A DNA stretch of 64,000 bases from Longimicrobium sp. Its GTDB lineage: Bacteria > Gemmatimonadota > Gemmatimonadetes > Longimicrobiales > Longimicrobiaceae. Under the pieces are notes generated by a model, which had not been told where the DNA came from, searched no databases, and worked only from the letters and a program-made list of their open reading frames with translations. Position numbers and translations under genes: made by a program. The first letter of the stretch is position 1; each line of letters opens with the position of its first letter. This document shows positions 26,184 to 34,701 of the stretch, one piece after another. Location of the stretch: the NCBI RefSeq assembly GCF_036388275.1, contig NZ_DASVSF010000091.1, positions 20,575 through 84,574 of the forward strand, read 5' to 3'.

Positions 26184-26642
26184 ATGAAATCGGTACGCGT
26201 GTTTGTGCTGCTCCTTGCCACGACGCTCGCTTCCGGGTGCGAGTTGATCGACCGGTTGGCCGGCGAGTACGACGGGAAAAGGCCCGCGAAAGAAAACGTC
26301 GTGAGCGAAGCCGTGATCATCCGGTCCTTTCAGCGTGACCCCGCTGGCACTGCGGAAGCGGGACGGCTGCGGCGGATTTACCTGGATCGCGTTCGCTACC
26401 TGGACGCCCGCGCCTTTCATGATGTGAACCGGATCATCCTGGGAGAAACCGGTGATTTGACTGCCTTCATCGAGTCACTGAACCTTGCCGTCGGTGACAC
26501 CGTCGTAGTCTCGACGGACTACCAGGGCGTCTACCACGGGGGCGCGGCGACGGGCGTGGTGCCGAACTGGCCGGGAGACCGCTACATCGATTACCCGGTC
26601 GCCGTTCACCGGTTGGTCGAGATCAGGCGCAAGACGCCGTAG
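26184..26642 (+). CDS. Small lipoprotein of unknown function
   Basis: A 152-aa predicted lipoprotein: MKSVRVFVLLLATTLASGC places the lipobox cysteine at residue 19. The mature part is a mixed fold with no motif I recognise; it contains an interesting VVVSTDYQGVYHGGAATGVVP stretch (quoted in part) that looks like a barrel or sandwich strand-turn-strand. AAGG lies eight bases upstream of ATG 26184. A further upstream ATG at 26154 is possible but has no signal peptide directly after it. Confidence 0.7.
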   Translation: MKSVRVFVLLLATTLASGCELIDRLAGEYDGKRPAKENVVSEAVIIRSFQRDPAGTAEAGRLRRIYLDRVRYLDARAFHDVNRIILGETGDLTAFIESLNLAVGDTVVVSTDYQGVYHGGAATGVVPNWPGDRYIDYPVAVHRLVEIRRKTP

Positions 26643-26796
26643 GACCAGACGGACTCTGTGTTTACGTTGCTCCCGGCCGCATCCGCGGCGGGAGCACGTG
26701 GCGCTGGTTCCCCGACGGGGCTTGTGGCGTGAGACAGGGGGCACACACCAGGCTCGGGCGCGGTGCGTCCAGTGCCGGGGCCGCGGCGGCGCCCTG

Positions 26797-26877
26797 TCAT
26801 GGATGCAGAGGCCGCGGCTCGCTTACACGTCCGCCGCACCCGCTGCACCCGCTGCACCCGCCGCGGCTGAGCGCGGC
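26797..26877. repeat. Dispersed repeat shared with 30339-30402
   Basis: The segment beginning near ATGGATGC, followed by ACACGTCCGC and CACCCGCCGCGG, recurs at 30339-30402. In this copy the GCACCCGCT unit is repeated. It lies in the gene-free stretch 26643-27094, where I see no coding sequence. Confidence 0.65.
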
Positions 26878-26921
26878 CAACTGAAAACCGAGGGCCTCAT
26901 CCATCCCGTCGACGGGATACG

Positions 26922-26986
26922 GGGGAGCGGATTCCCTGCGGCGTAAGCTCCGTGCCAGGAGCAACTTTGGCGCGGGGCACCCGGAG
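26922..26986 (+). repeat. Dispersed repeat, copy 2
   Basis: Second copy of the element at 25944-26006 (GGAGCGGATTCCC...GCAACTTTGGCGC, quoted in part). It ends about 110 bases before the lipoprotein start at 27095. Confidence 0.8.
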
Positions 26987-27094
26987 CGCGCATATTGTGG
27001 GAAACATCCGCCTTTCTTACATTTCACGCTCACCCCGCACATGCTCCCGCGCCGTAAATCCGCGCTGATCGACCGCTTTCCGGACGTGCATCCC

Positions 27095-29185
27095 ATGAAG
27101 ATCGCTCCCTACACCCTGGTTGCGGCTGCCCTCCTGGCGCTCACCGCCTGCGAGCCGCCTACGGCGTCCAAGCCCAATCCGTCGTCCGCCGTGGACGTGG
27201 TCCTCGGCGGCACCGCGGGCGAGATGGTGGTTGTGGCAGCCTCCGATGGAGCTCTCCAGGCGCAGTGCACCGTCGATCTCCAGGCGACCGCGAAGGGGTC
27301 GGCGGGGCGCGCCGCCCGGTGGGGGGAGGGCCGGATCATCTGGTACTACGGCATGGACCGCTCGGTGGTCCGCGACACCGCGCCGGTTCCCGCCCAGGAG
27401 GTCATCACGGCTTGGGCCGTCAACAGCATCGGCGCCGGCGCCACCCAGAACTCGCGGTGGACGCTCCGGGCCGACGCGCCCTTCAAGGCCACCATGGAGA
27501 TGGACTACGCGGAGGAAGGGGGCGACGGCAGCGGCACCGCGAGCTACACCTTCACGTGCGGGCCCACGCCGCCCGCCGGGGGCGCACCGGCGCCCGTGGT
27601 GCGAAACGTCCAGGTTTCTTCGGAGGCGGGTGGAGACTCGATGGCCCTTCCTGGCCGGGTGATCACCATCCGCTACGAGGCGCAGGGCGAATGGGGCGTG
27701 TGGGAGAGCGGCGTGCTGATTACCGGCGCGTTCAACGCCCAGGTTCCCGTGCGGAACGCAGTCACGGCGGGCGGCGGCGGAACGGTGACGGGGACCGTGC
27801 AGGTGCTGGTGCCCGCCGAGGCCGCCGTGGGCCAGCCCATCCAGGTGCAGGGATACGCCGTCGACCCGTTCCTGCAGCGTGGAGTGGCGGCGCCGCCCCG
27901 CCCCATGCGCGTGACCAGCAACGTGCAGCCCATGGTGCTGTCGGCCTATTTCAAGACCTCTCCCGTGTACCAGGGACAGACGCACCGGCTGGTCGGGCGC
28001 TTCGCGGAAGGCGACACCATGCAGCTGTCGATTCAGACGCTGCACTCCCTGGGACCGGGATGGGTGGTGTTCGCCCTGGGTGGAGGGGTGAACGCCCGTG
28101 ACTCGGTGGCGGTTCCGTTCAGCGCCGGCGCGCTGGACGTAAAGCTCCCGGTTCGAGCGGGGTGGGCGGGTGCCTCCACCCTGTCGGTGCAGGTGCGGAA
28201 CAACGAGGGAATGTACAGCATCCCGGTGACCGCGCCCGCCGACAGCTTCGGCATCTATCGCGGGCGCACCGCCCCGGTCCGCTCCGCCACGGTGGCCACC
28301 CCCGCGGGTGACATGGCGCTGGACCACGCGCGCGGCCTGCTGTACCTGGCCATGCCCCACACGGGCCGGGTGCAGGTGGTGTCGCTTGCGACCCTGTCGG
28401 CGACTTCCCGCGCGGTCACCAGCACATCCGGCGGAATGGGGCTGGACCTGACGCGTGGGGGCGACACGCTGATCGTGGCGCTGGGGGCGGAGAGGGCCTT
28501 GGCCGTGCTGGACCTTTCCCGTCCCGAAGCCGCGCCGGTGAAGGTTCCCCTGGCGGTGGACGGGGTGGAGATGATTCCCATGCAGGTGCGGGTGGCGGCG
28601 AACGGAAAGGTGCTGGTGATGGGCGAGATCGTGAGCACGGCGCAGCGCCGCGTCGTGGAAATGTCGAGCTCCGGAACCGGCCAGCGCCTGCGGGCAGACG
28701 CGGAGCAGGCGGGGGCGTACTTCCTGGTGCACCGCTCGGCGGACCACGGACGTCTTTTCTTCGAAAGTCACGATCACCACTGCGCGACGGTGTACGATTC
28801 CGACACGGACCGCTTCGGAACCTGCCGCCCGCTCGTAAACGAGGGCACGTGGTCGTCGACGCCCTCCGGAAGCCGCTTCGCCTCCGGGTACGACGTGCAC
28901 GACGCCGCCGGCGGAAGAGTCCGCACGTTTCCGCTGGTCACCGGCGCCCCGATCCGGTACACGACCGGCCTCACTCCCGACGGATCGCACCTGTACGCCT
29001 CGGCGGCGGGCGGACTGGTGAAGCTCAGGGTGTCCGACGGAGCCTATATCGAGCGCCTGGCGCTTCCGACGGTGGTGGATGGGCGCATCCTGTTCACCGG
29101 CGGGGGGCGATACCTGGTGGCGGTGCACGCCCGTGTGGGCTACTGGACGGAAGCCACCGAGATCCACGTGGTGGATCTGCAGTAA
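27095..29185 (+). CDS. Large lipoprotein with C-terminal beta-propeller-like region
   Basis: A 696-aa predicted lipoprotein (MKIAPYTLVAAALLALTAC, lipobox at residue 19). Residues 35-380 form a series of Ig-like beta-sandwich domains of about 90 residues each. The C-terminal 300 residues carry repeated blade-like patterns (TPAGDMALDHARGLLYLAMP, GMGLDLTRGGDTLIVALG, LTPDGSHLYASAAGG) of a YVTN/NHL-type propeller. Such proteins display binding surfaces outside the cell. No enzyme motif was found. The start at 27095 is set by the signal peptide. Confidence 0.8.
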   Translation: MKIAPYTLVAAALLALTACEPPTASKPNPSSAVDVVLGGTAGEMVVVAASDGALQAQCTVDLQATAKGSAGRAARWGEGRIIWYYGMDRSVVRDTAPVPAQEVITAWAVNSIGAGATQNSRWTLRADAPFKATMEMDYAEEGGDGSGTASYTFTCGPTPPAGGAPAPVVRNVQVSSEAGGDSMALPGRVITIRYEAQGEWGVWESGVLITGAFNAQVPVRNAVTAGGGGTVTGTVQVLVPAEAAVGQPIQVQGYAVDPFLQRGVAAPPRPMRVTSNVQPMVLSAYFKTSPVYQGQTHRLVGRFAEGDTMQLSIQTLHSLGPGWVVFALGGGVNARDSVAVPFSAGALDVKLPVRAGWAGASTLSVQVRNNEGMYSIPVTAPADSFGIYRGRTAPVRSATVATPAGDMALDHARGLLYLAMPHTGRVQVVSLATLSATSRAVTSTSGGMGLDLTRGGDTLIVALGAERALAVLDLSRPEAAPVKVPLAVDGVEMIPMQVRVAANGKVLVMGEIVSTAQRRVVEMSSSGTGQRLRADAEQAGAYFLVHRSADHGRLFFESHDHHCATVYDSDTDRFGTCRPLVNEGTWSSTPSGSRFASGYDVHDAAGGRVRTFPLVTGAPIRYTTGLTPDGSHLYASAAGGLVKLRVSDGAYIERLALPTVVDGRILFTGGGRYLVAVHARVGYWTEATEIHVVDLQ

Positions 29186-29262
29186 GGGCGGCCTCCCGCC
29201 GGAGCGCGCGAGGCGGTAGGTTGGGGCGGTCAAAATCCCCCCAACCGCTGGATGGAGCGCAC

Positions 29263-29826
29263 GTGAACGTCAGCCAGAACCTGTTGAGCTCCCGCGTCCC
29301 CAACCTGCCCGCCGACCCGGAGGAGGTCGCTGCCCTGCTGCGCGGCGCCGGCTTCGAAGTGTCGCGCGTGGTGCCGCTGGCGGAGCTGCTGCGCCCCGTG
29401 GTGGTGGCGCACGTGGAGTCCGTCACCCAGCACCCCAGCGCCGACCGGCTGAAGGTGTGCGTGGTGAACGACGGCACCGAGCAGAGGCTGCAGATCGTCA
29501 CCGGCGCGAACAACGTGGCGGCGGGCGCGTACTACCCCGTCATCCGCAGCGGCGTACGGCTGCCCAACGGCACCAAGATCAAGCGCGGCAAGCTGCGCGG
29601 CGAGGTTTCGGAGGGCATGCTGGGCTCTGCCGATGAGCTGGAGCTGGGCACCGACCACGCGGGATTGATGACGCTGCAGGGCGAGCCCGCGCCCGGCACG
29701 CCGCTGCCGGATGTGATCGACACGCCGGGCGTGGTGTTCGTGATCGACGGCAGCCCGGAGCTGGACGAGATCGTCCGCGCGCTGGGCGGCGAGGCCCCGG
29801 AACGCGCGCCGGATCCGACCGAGTAG
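29263..29826 (+). CDS. Stand-alone tRNA-binding (EMAP/OB-fold) domain protein
   Basis: A 187-aa protein similar to the N-terminal part of bacterial phenylalanyl-tRNA synthetase beta chain. It has a short start segment like B1 (LPADPEEVAALLRGAGFEV), then a tRNA-binding OB fold (about 45-150: VVVAHVESVTQHPSADRLKV, QIVTGANNVAAG, GTKIKRGKLRGEVSEGMLGS). The catalytic-like remainder of PheT is absent, so it resembles YtpR-type proteins that bind tRNA but do not charge it. GTG 29263 with GGAG seven bases upstream is the start. It is probably monocistronic. Confidence 0.88.
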   Translation: MNVSQNLLSSRVPNLPADPEEVAALLRGAGFEVSRVVPLAELLRPVVVAHVESVTQHPSADRLKVCVVNDGTEQRLQIVTGANNVAAGAYYPVIRSGVRLPNGTKIKRGKLRGEVSEGMLGSADELELGTDHAGLMTLQGEPAPGTPLPDVIDTPGVVFVIDGSPELDEIVRALGGEAPERAPDPTE

Positions 29827-29839
29827 CGTAGGCGAGCCA

Positions 29840-30350
29840 GGGCGCGGCGGCGGTCAATGCAGGCCGAGGCCTCGGCTGCCGTGGGGCCCTCACCCCGCCG
29901 CGCTGCCACGCGTGCGACCCTCTCCCGCAAGCGGGAGAGGGTGTACACACTAGGCCGAGCGTGCTGTATCCGATTCCGACATAGCGAAGAGGCCTGTCAT
30001 CCTGAGGCCCAGGCGCACCGCGCCGGCCCGCAGCACATCCGCCGCGGTCCGAAGGATCTGGCCGCGGACACGACGAACTTGGGCGCGGTAGCGGTCACCG
30101 TAGCCGAGGCCTCGGCTGCCGTGGGGGGCCCTCACCCCCCCGCGCTGACACGCGTGCGACCCTCTCCCGCAAGCGGGAGAGGGTTTATACATCCGGCTCA
30201 GGCGTGCTGTACTCCATGCCGACGTCGCGAAGAGGCCTGTCATCCTGAGGCCCAGGCGCGCCGCACTTACCCGCAGCACACCCTGCGCGGGCCGAAGGAT
30301 CCAGCCGCGGACACGTACAAGGTAGGGCGCGGCAGCGGTGATGGATGCCT
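29840..30350 (+). repeat. Tandem repeat of about 241-244 bp, two full units plus start of a third
   Basis: Unit 1 is 29840-30080, unit 2 is 30081-30324 and the third unit breaks off after about 25 bases. Each unit contains GCCGAGGCCTCGGCTGCC, a palindrome CCCTCTCCCGCAAGCGGGAGAGGG able to form a perfect hairpin, and GAAGAGGCCTGTCATCCTGAGG. No coding sequence is credible. The units differ at scattered positions, so the duplication is not recent. The remaining gap to 30660 holds only the dispersed repeat and a hairpin. Confidence 0.88.
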
Positions 30351-30412
30351 TGGCCGCGACTCCTTCACACGTCCGCTGCACCCGCCGCGGCGGAGCGTGG
30401 TGATCAAACACG

Positions 30413-30446
30413 GAGGGCGCGGAGATCGGCTGATCTCCGCGCCCTC
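30413..30446. other. Strong hairpin upstream of the OmpA gene
   Basis: GAGGGCGCGGAGATC is followed, after a four-base loop, by its reverse complement. No T tract follows, so it may be a terminator remnant or an mRNA structure rather than a proven terminator. Confidence 0.5.
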
Positions 30447-30660
30447 ACCTCATGCAGGCACCACAGCCTCCCCCGCTCGTGAGTTGGACGAGAGTGGCGG
30501 GGATCGCGATGGGTGCTCGGCCCGCGCGGCTGTGAAGATGAGCAGAACTGCTCACGCTGGTACGCCTGGCATCCGGTAGCATTGTGGCAGCCCGGCGCGG
30601 ACGGATTTCCCGCGTGCCGCAAGCTCACAGGACCGGAACGACATCCATCCAGGAGAACCC

Positions 30661-31851
30661 ATGAACCATCGGTTTCGGGCGGCCATCTTCGCCCTCGTAG
30701 CGCTCGGGGCCGTGCTCCCCGTAGATCAGGCCCACGCGCAGCTCGGGCGACTTCGCGACCGCGTGCGGCAGGGTGCAGACCAGGTGCGCGGAGCGATTGG
30801 CGGAGGCGAGCAGGCCGCGCCCGCACCCGCGCAGGGCCAGGAAGCCGGCGCCGGCCAGGCGGATGCACCGGCCGAGCCGGGTGCGCCCGTGGCGTTCGTC
30901 AACTTCGACTTCGTGCCGGGCGAGCGGGTGCTCTTCGCCGAAGACTTCACCCGCGACAACGTGGGCGATTTCCCCCGCAGGCTGGAGCTGCTGGAGGGCA
31001 ACGGCGAAGTGGCCGAGGTGGGCGGGCGCCGCTACCTGCGCGCCGCGGAGGACCTGAAGTTCGCCATTCCGCTGACCGAGGCGCTGCCCGAGCGGTTCAC
31101 GCTGGAGATCGAGTACATGGCCGCTGAGGCCAGCCTGGCCGAGATCTACCTGGCCGAGGGCGAGCACGGCTACGACCGCGACGGAAAGGCGCGCGCCACC
31201 TTTCACGTGGGCACCAACTTCCGCACGGTGGCGGGGCTGAACACGCAGGACAGCCGCTCCACCCAGGGCGGGTTCCAGGGCTACCAGCCCAACGTGCCCT
31301 TCTTCGTGCGGCTGATGGGCGACGGGCGCTACACCAAGATGTACGTGCTGGGCACGCGCGTGGCCAACGCGCCCAACTTCGACGTGGGACGCGGCCGGCA
31401 GATCGTGGTGAACATCCCCGGCAGCGGGGTGGCGGGCAACGAGGGCGCGTACATCGCCAGCATTCGCGTGGCGGCCGGCGGGCGCGACCTGTACGACGCG
31501 CTGTCGGCGGACGGGCGCGTGGCGGTGCAGGGCATCCTGTTCGACACGGGCAGCGACCGCATTCGCCCGGAGAGCGCACCGGTGCTGCAGCGCATCGGCA
31601 ACATGCTTCGCGGCCACGCCGACCTGCGCCTGAAGGTGGAGGGGCATACCGACGACGTGGGCGCCGACGACGCCAACCTGTCGCTTTCCACCCGCCGCGC
31701 CGCCGCGGTGCGGCAGTACCTGGTGGAGCGCTTCGGCATCGACGCGGCGCGCCTGGAAAGCCAGGGCCTGGGCGAGACAAAGCCGGCCGCGCCCAACACC
31801 ACCCCCGAGGGGCGCCAGCAGAACCGCCGCGTAGAATTGGTGCGGCTGTAG
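30661..31851 (+). CDS. OmpA-family outer-membrane / peptidoglycan-binding protein
   Basis: A 396-aa envelope protein. The signal peptide ends near HAQ (MNHRFRAAIFALVALGAVLP...). A basic amphipathic helix (about 29-45) and an Ala/Pro linker follow. The central domain (75-275) looks like a lectin-type beta sandwich. The C-terminal OmpA domain (about 285-396: VQGILFDTGSDRIRPES, KVEGHTDDVG, LSTRRAAAVRQYL, RVELVRL) binds peptidoglycan; the Asp and Arg of the DAP-binding site are present. It probably anchors the outer membrane to the wall. The following secreted gene starts 100 bases further on and has a similar N-terminal helix. Confidence 0.9.
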   Translation: MNHRFRAAIFALVALGAVLPVDQAHAQLGRLRDRVRQGADQVRGAIGGGEQAAPAPAQGQEAGAGQADAPAEPGAPVAFVNFDFVPGERVLFAEDFTRDNVGDFPRRLELLEGNGEVAEVGGRRYLRAAEDLKFAIPLTEALPERFTLEIEYMAAEASLAEIYLAEGEHGYDRDGKARATFHVGTNFRTVAGLNTQDSRSTQGGFQGYQPNVPFFVRLMGDGRYTKMYVLGTRVANAPNFDVGRGRQIVVNIPGSGVAGNEGAYIASIRVAAGGRDLYDALSADGRVAVQGILFDTGSDRIRPESAPVLQRIGNMLRGHADLRLKVEGHTDDVGADDANLSLSTRRAAAVRQYLVERFGIDAARLESQGLGETKPAAPNTTPEGRQQNRRVELVRL

Positions 31852-31952
31852 ATGAGACGAGGCGCGGGCGACCCTCGCCCGCGCTACTCCACTAATCCCC
31901 GCCGTCCGCCCCGCTCCCGGGGCGGACGGGTATCCATAGAGGCGAGATTCCC

Positions 31953-33134
31953 ATGCACATCAGGCATATCCTCATCGGCGCGGCCGCCGCCGCCGCGCTC
32001 GGGGCCGACGCGGCCCCCGCCCAGGCTCAACTGCTGGCCCACGTCCGTGCCCGCGTTCGCCAGCAGGTAGAGCACGCGGCCGACCAGGCCGCGAACGCGG
32101 TGGAGAATCGCATCCGCGGGGCGGGCTCGTCCACATCCGCCGCCGATCCGGCGCAGGCCGCGCCGGCCGCCGCACCGTCAGCGTCTCCAGAATCTCCGGC
32201 CCGCGCGCAATCCGCATCGCGCTCGGTTGGAGCCGACAGCCTGCCCGTGCGCCCGGCGCGGCGGGCGGCGCTCGCCACGCCGTTCGTGGACGCGGACCTC
32301 GCGTGGATCCTTCCGCTGCTGAGCGCCCAGGCGGCCGACATGCGCCGCGGCACCAATCAGTTGGCCGCGGAGATCGACGTCCTCCGGAGCGTCATGACCC
32401 CGGAAGCGGGAGAGGCGCGGGTAGCGCGCATCCGGTCCGGCCAGGTGCACGCGATGGACGAGGTGCGCGCGTTCTCGGCCCAGGCGGCGGTGCCCGCGTC
32501 CGCCCGCTACCAGGCCGGGTGCAGCGCGGGGCTGACGGAGGCGATGGGCGGACTGATGGTGAGCGCGGTGTTCACGGGGGCGTCGGTGGAGGAGGCGCGC
32601 GCCTTCTACGTCGGCCGCGGCTGGCGGTGGACGGGGCAGTGGGACCTCGGCTACCAGGTCCGCTCGCCCGACGGCCGCCTGCTGATCATGATGAACGATC
32701 CGCGTGGCTTCGGGCCGGCCGCGGCGGTCAAGATCGGCAGGGACGCCCGCGAGGGCCGCATGCCCGGGTACGATGCCTACATCCCGTGCGCGGACCTGGA
32801 CGGCGCCGTGATGATCATGCAGGTGGAGGCGCGCGGCGAAGGCGGCGAGCTGGCGGTGCGGGTGAACCAGGCGGGCGCCGCGGCCGTGCAGTCCAGCGCG
32901 GAGCGACTTCCCTCCGCGCTGCGCCAGGCGGGGCTGACGACGGAGGAGTGGAACCAGGTGGTGACGATGATCTGGGAGGCGGCGACTGACGACATGTTCG
33001 CGGCGAACCGGGCGGGGCTGGACGCCGCCGCGGGATCCAAAGCCGCCGGCGACCGCCGCCGCGCGAACGTCGCCTGGTACACGCGCAACCAGGCGGTCAT
33101 CGACCCCGCCGTGCAAGCGACGACCGCGAGCTGA
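31953..33134 (+). CDS. Secreted protein of unknown function, partner of the OmpA gene
   Basis: A 393-aa exported protein (signal peptide to AQAQ at residue 26). The mature N terminus is an amphipathic Arg/Gln-rich helix (VRARVRQQVEHAADQAANAV) resembling the start of the adjacent OmpA-family protein, followed by an Ala/Ser/Pro linker. The globular part (100-390) has no recognised family; a segment like VEEARAFYVGRGWRWTGQW looks like a compact alpha/beta unit. A strong bidirectional terminator follows. Confidence 0.75.
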   Translation: MHIRHILIGAAAAAALGADAAPAQAQLLAHVRARVRQQVEHAADQAANAVENRIRGAGSSTSAADPAQAAPAAAPSASPESPARAQSASRSVGADSLPVRPARRAALATPFVDADLAWILPLLSAQAADMRRGTNQLAAEIDVLRSVMTPEAGEARVARIRSGQVHAMDEVRAFSAQAAVPASARYQAGCSAGLTEAMGGLMVSAVFTGASVEEARAFYVGRGWRWTGQWDLGYQVRSPDGRLLIMMNDPRGFGPAAAVKIGRDAREGRMPGYDAYIPCADLDGAVMIMQVEARGEGGELAVRVNQAGAAAVQSSAERLPSALRQAGLTTEEWNQVVTMIWEAATDDMFAANRAGLDAAAGSKAAGDRRRANVAWYTRNQAVIDPAVQATTAS

Positions 33135-33248
33135 GCAAACTGGGCGCATCCGCCGAGTAACCGGAACTGCATTTCACGCAGAGGTCGCAGAGAGTACAGA
33201 GAGGACGCAGAGGGAACAGGCGATCGGCGGAACATGGGCACGAAGAAA

Positions 33249-33288
33249 GGGCGGAGGCGTGGAGAAAGGATCTCCGCGCCTCCGCCCT
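33249..33288. terminator. Bidirectional terminator
   Basis: GGGCGGAGGCG and CGCCTCCGCCC flank an inner GGAGA/TCTCC stem. It sits between convergent genes ending at 33134 and 33343. Confidence 0.8.
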
Positions 33289-33342
33289 CATTTCCAACGG
33301 CGGACGCTCAGGTCCGCATCATTCGCGACGCTGCCGGGAGGA

Positions 33343-33765
33343 TCATCCCTCCGGCCGGGGCGGCAGCGCGGCATTCACCGCGGCGCGGAACCTCGCCCGG
33401 TCCACCGGCTTCTGCAGCAGCGCCGTGACCAGCGGCAGCCCTGGGCGCGGCGTCTCGCCCCCCTCGCCGGTCACCACCACCACGGGGATGGCCGCGGTGC
33501 GCGGGTCGGCGCGCAGCCGCTCCACCAGCCCCCAGCCGTCCAGCCCCGGCATGCGGACGTCGGTGAGCACCAGGGCGGGAAGGAGGGTGCGGGCGCACAC
33601 CAGCCCCTCCCACCCGCTGCCGGCCGCGACGGCGTTCAGCCCCATCGTGCGCAGCACCAGGCAGTGCAGGTCGCGGTCGGCGGCGCTGTCGTCCACCACC
33701 AGCACCATGGCGGCGGCGGGGCGAGGGGCTTCGTCGCGGACGGGGGACACGGACAGGGGCTGCAT
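33343..33765 (-). CDS. Single-domain response regulator
   Basis: A 140-aa receiver domain with no output domain, CheY-like. The key residues are present: acidic pair D25-D26 (VVDDS), phospho-acceptor D69 (LTDVRMPG), T99 (VVTGEGG) and K119 (LQKPV). The first 19 residues are not part of the receiver fold, so the real start could be ATG 33708. It is likely a phospho-relay or adaptor partner for a kinase encoded elsewhere. Confidence 0.92.
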   Translation of the reverse strand: MQPLSVSPVRDEAPRPAAAMVLVVDDSAADRDLHCLVLRTMGLNAVAAGSGWEGLVCARTLLPALVLTDVRMPGLDGWGLVERLRADPRTAAIPVVVVTGEGGETPRPGLPLVTALLQKPVDRARFRAAVNAALPPRPEG

Positions 33766-34050
33766 GATACCGCAATTCGGACGCGTTTCCGGCAGCCGCC
33801 AAGGCGCGCATCCGGAGATGTTCGGTTTCTGGGGAAGCTAGCGGCCCAGTGCGCGCCGATCATGAGCCGATCTGCTCATCTCCCGGAAACATTCAGCTCC
33901 CCCGGTGATGAACGAATGGTAAGAACGACTCATGTGGCGGTGGATGGGCGCGGGTAGACTTGTCTTCGCTTCGGCGAGGGTGGCCGGAGCGCAGCGCCGG
34001 GGCGCCATGCCGCGGCCACACCGAATCCGCATCCTCGTGAGGGCATACAT

Positions 34051-34623
34051 ATGATCAAGCAGCTGATTTCCCTGGGCTTCGTGCTTTCCCTGGCCGCCTG
34101 CGGCGCCAACTCCGACGACGTCATCGGGTCCGGCAACGAGGGCACCGGCTCGGGATCGCTCAGCTTCACCTACACAGGCGACGGCGGCAGCGGCACCTTC
34201 CAGGCGGCGGGTGCGGCGCCCACCAACAACTCGCTGGGCACCTGGGCCGGCGGCGCCCGCGTGAACGACGAGGGCGAAACCACGGTGCTCGTGACCGCCG
34301 TCACCAAGTCGGGAAGCGACTACGACATGATCGGGATCCAGCTGGACGGGAACGCGCCCGGCACGTACGACATGGGCGGCAACTGCGAGACCAACTGCGC
34401 GTATGCGGTGGCGGCGTTCGGGATCACTTCGTGGACGGACTCGGGCGAGCGTGCGTGCTTCATCGACGAGGGCACGGTAACGGTGACGGCGCTCTCGGCC
34501 ACGGAAGCCCGCGGCACCTTCTCGGGCAAGGGCAGCTGCATCACCGGCGAGGAGTTCGACGAGCCCTTCCAGGTTTCCGGCGGCACCTTCGACGTCAAGG
34601 TGATCGACCTGGGCAACGGCTGA
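34051..34623 (+). CDS. Small lipoprotein of unknown function
   Basis: A 190-aa predicted lipoprotein (MIKQLISLGFVLSLAACG, lipobox cysteine at 17). The mature chain is a Gly/Thr/Ser-rich beta-sandwich (TGSGSLSFTYTGDGGSGTFQ, in part) with four cysteines that could form two disulfides (CETNC, CFIDEG, GSCITG). The sequence pattern is like small DUF6252-type surface lipoproteins, but I cannot assign a family with confidence. A perfect-stem terminator follows. Confidence 0.75.
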   Translation: MIKQLISLGFVLSLAACGANSDDVIGSGNEGTGSGSLSFTYTGDGGSGTFQAAGAAPTNNSLGTWAGGARVNDEGETTVLVTAVTKSGSDYDMIGIQLDGNAPGTYDMGGNCETNCAYAVAAFGITSWTDSGERACFIDEGTVTVTALSATEARGTFSGKGSCITGEEFDEPFQVSGGTFDVKVIDLGNG

Positions 34624-34643
34624 TGCCCCAGGGTACGGATCTA

Positions 34644-34685
34644 CGAAACGGGCGCGGAGACCGGTTGGTCTCCGCGCCCGTTTCG
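34644..34685. terminator. Bidirectional terminator
   Basis: CGAAACGGGCGCGGAGACC and its reverse complement enclose a GGTT-type loop. It serves the lipoprotein gene and the convergent TIM-barrel gene. Confidence 0.88.
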
Positions 34686-34701
34686 TGTGGGATGCGCGTG
34701 A

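Noticed and set aside
29840..30350. Possible CRISPR array
   Set aside because: Only two long imperfect units, no short regular repeats with unique spacers, no cas genes.
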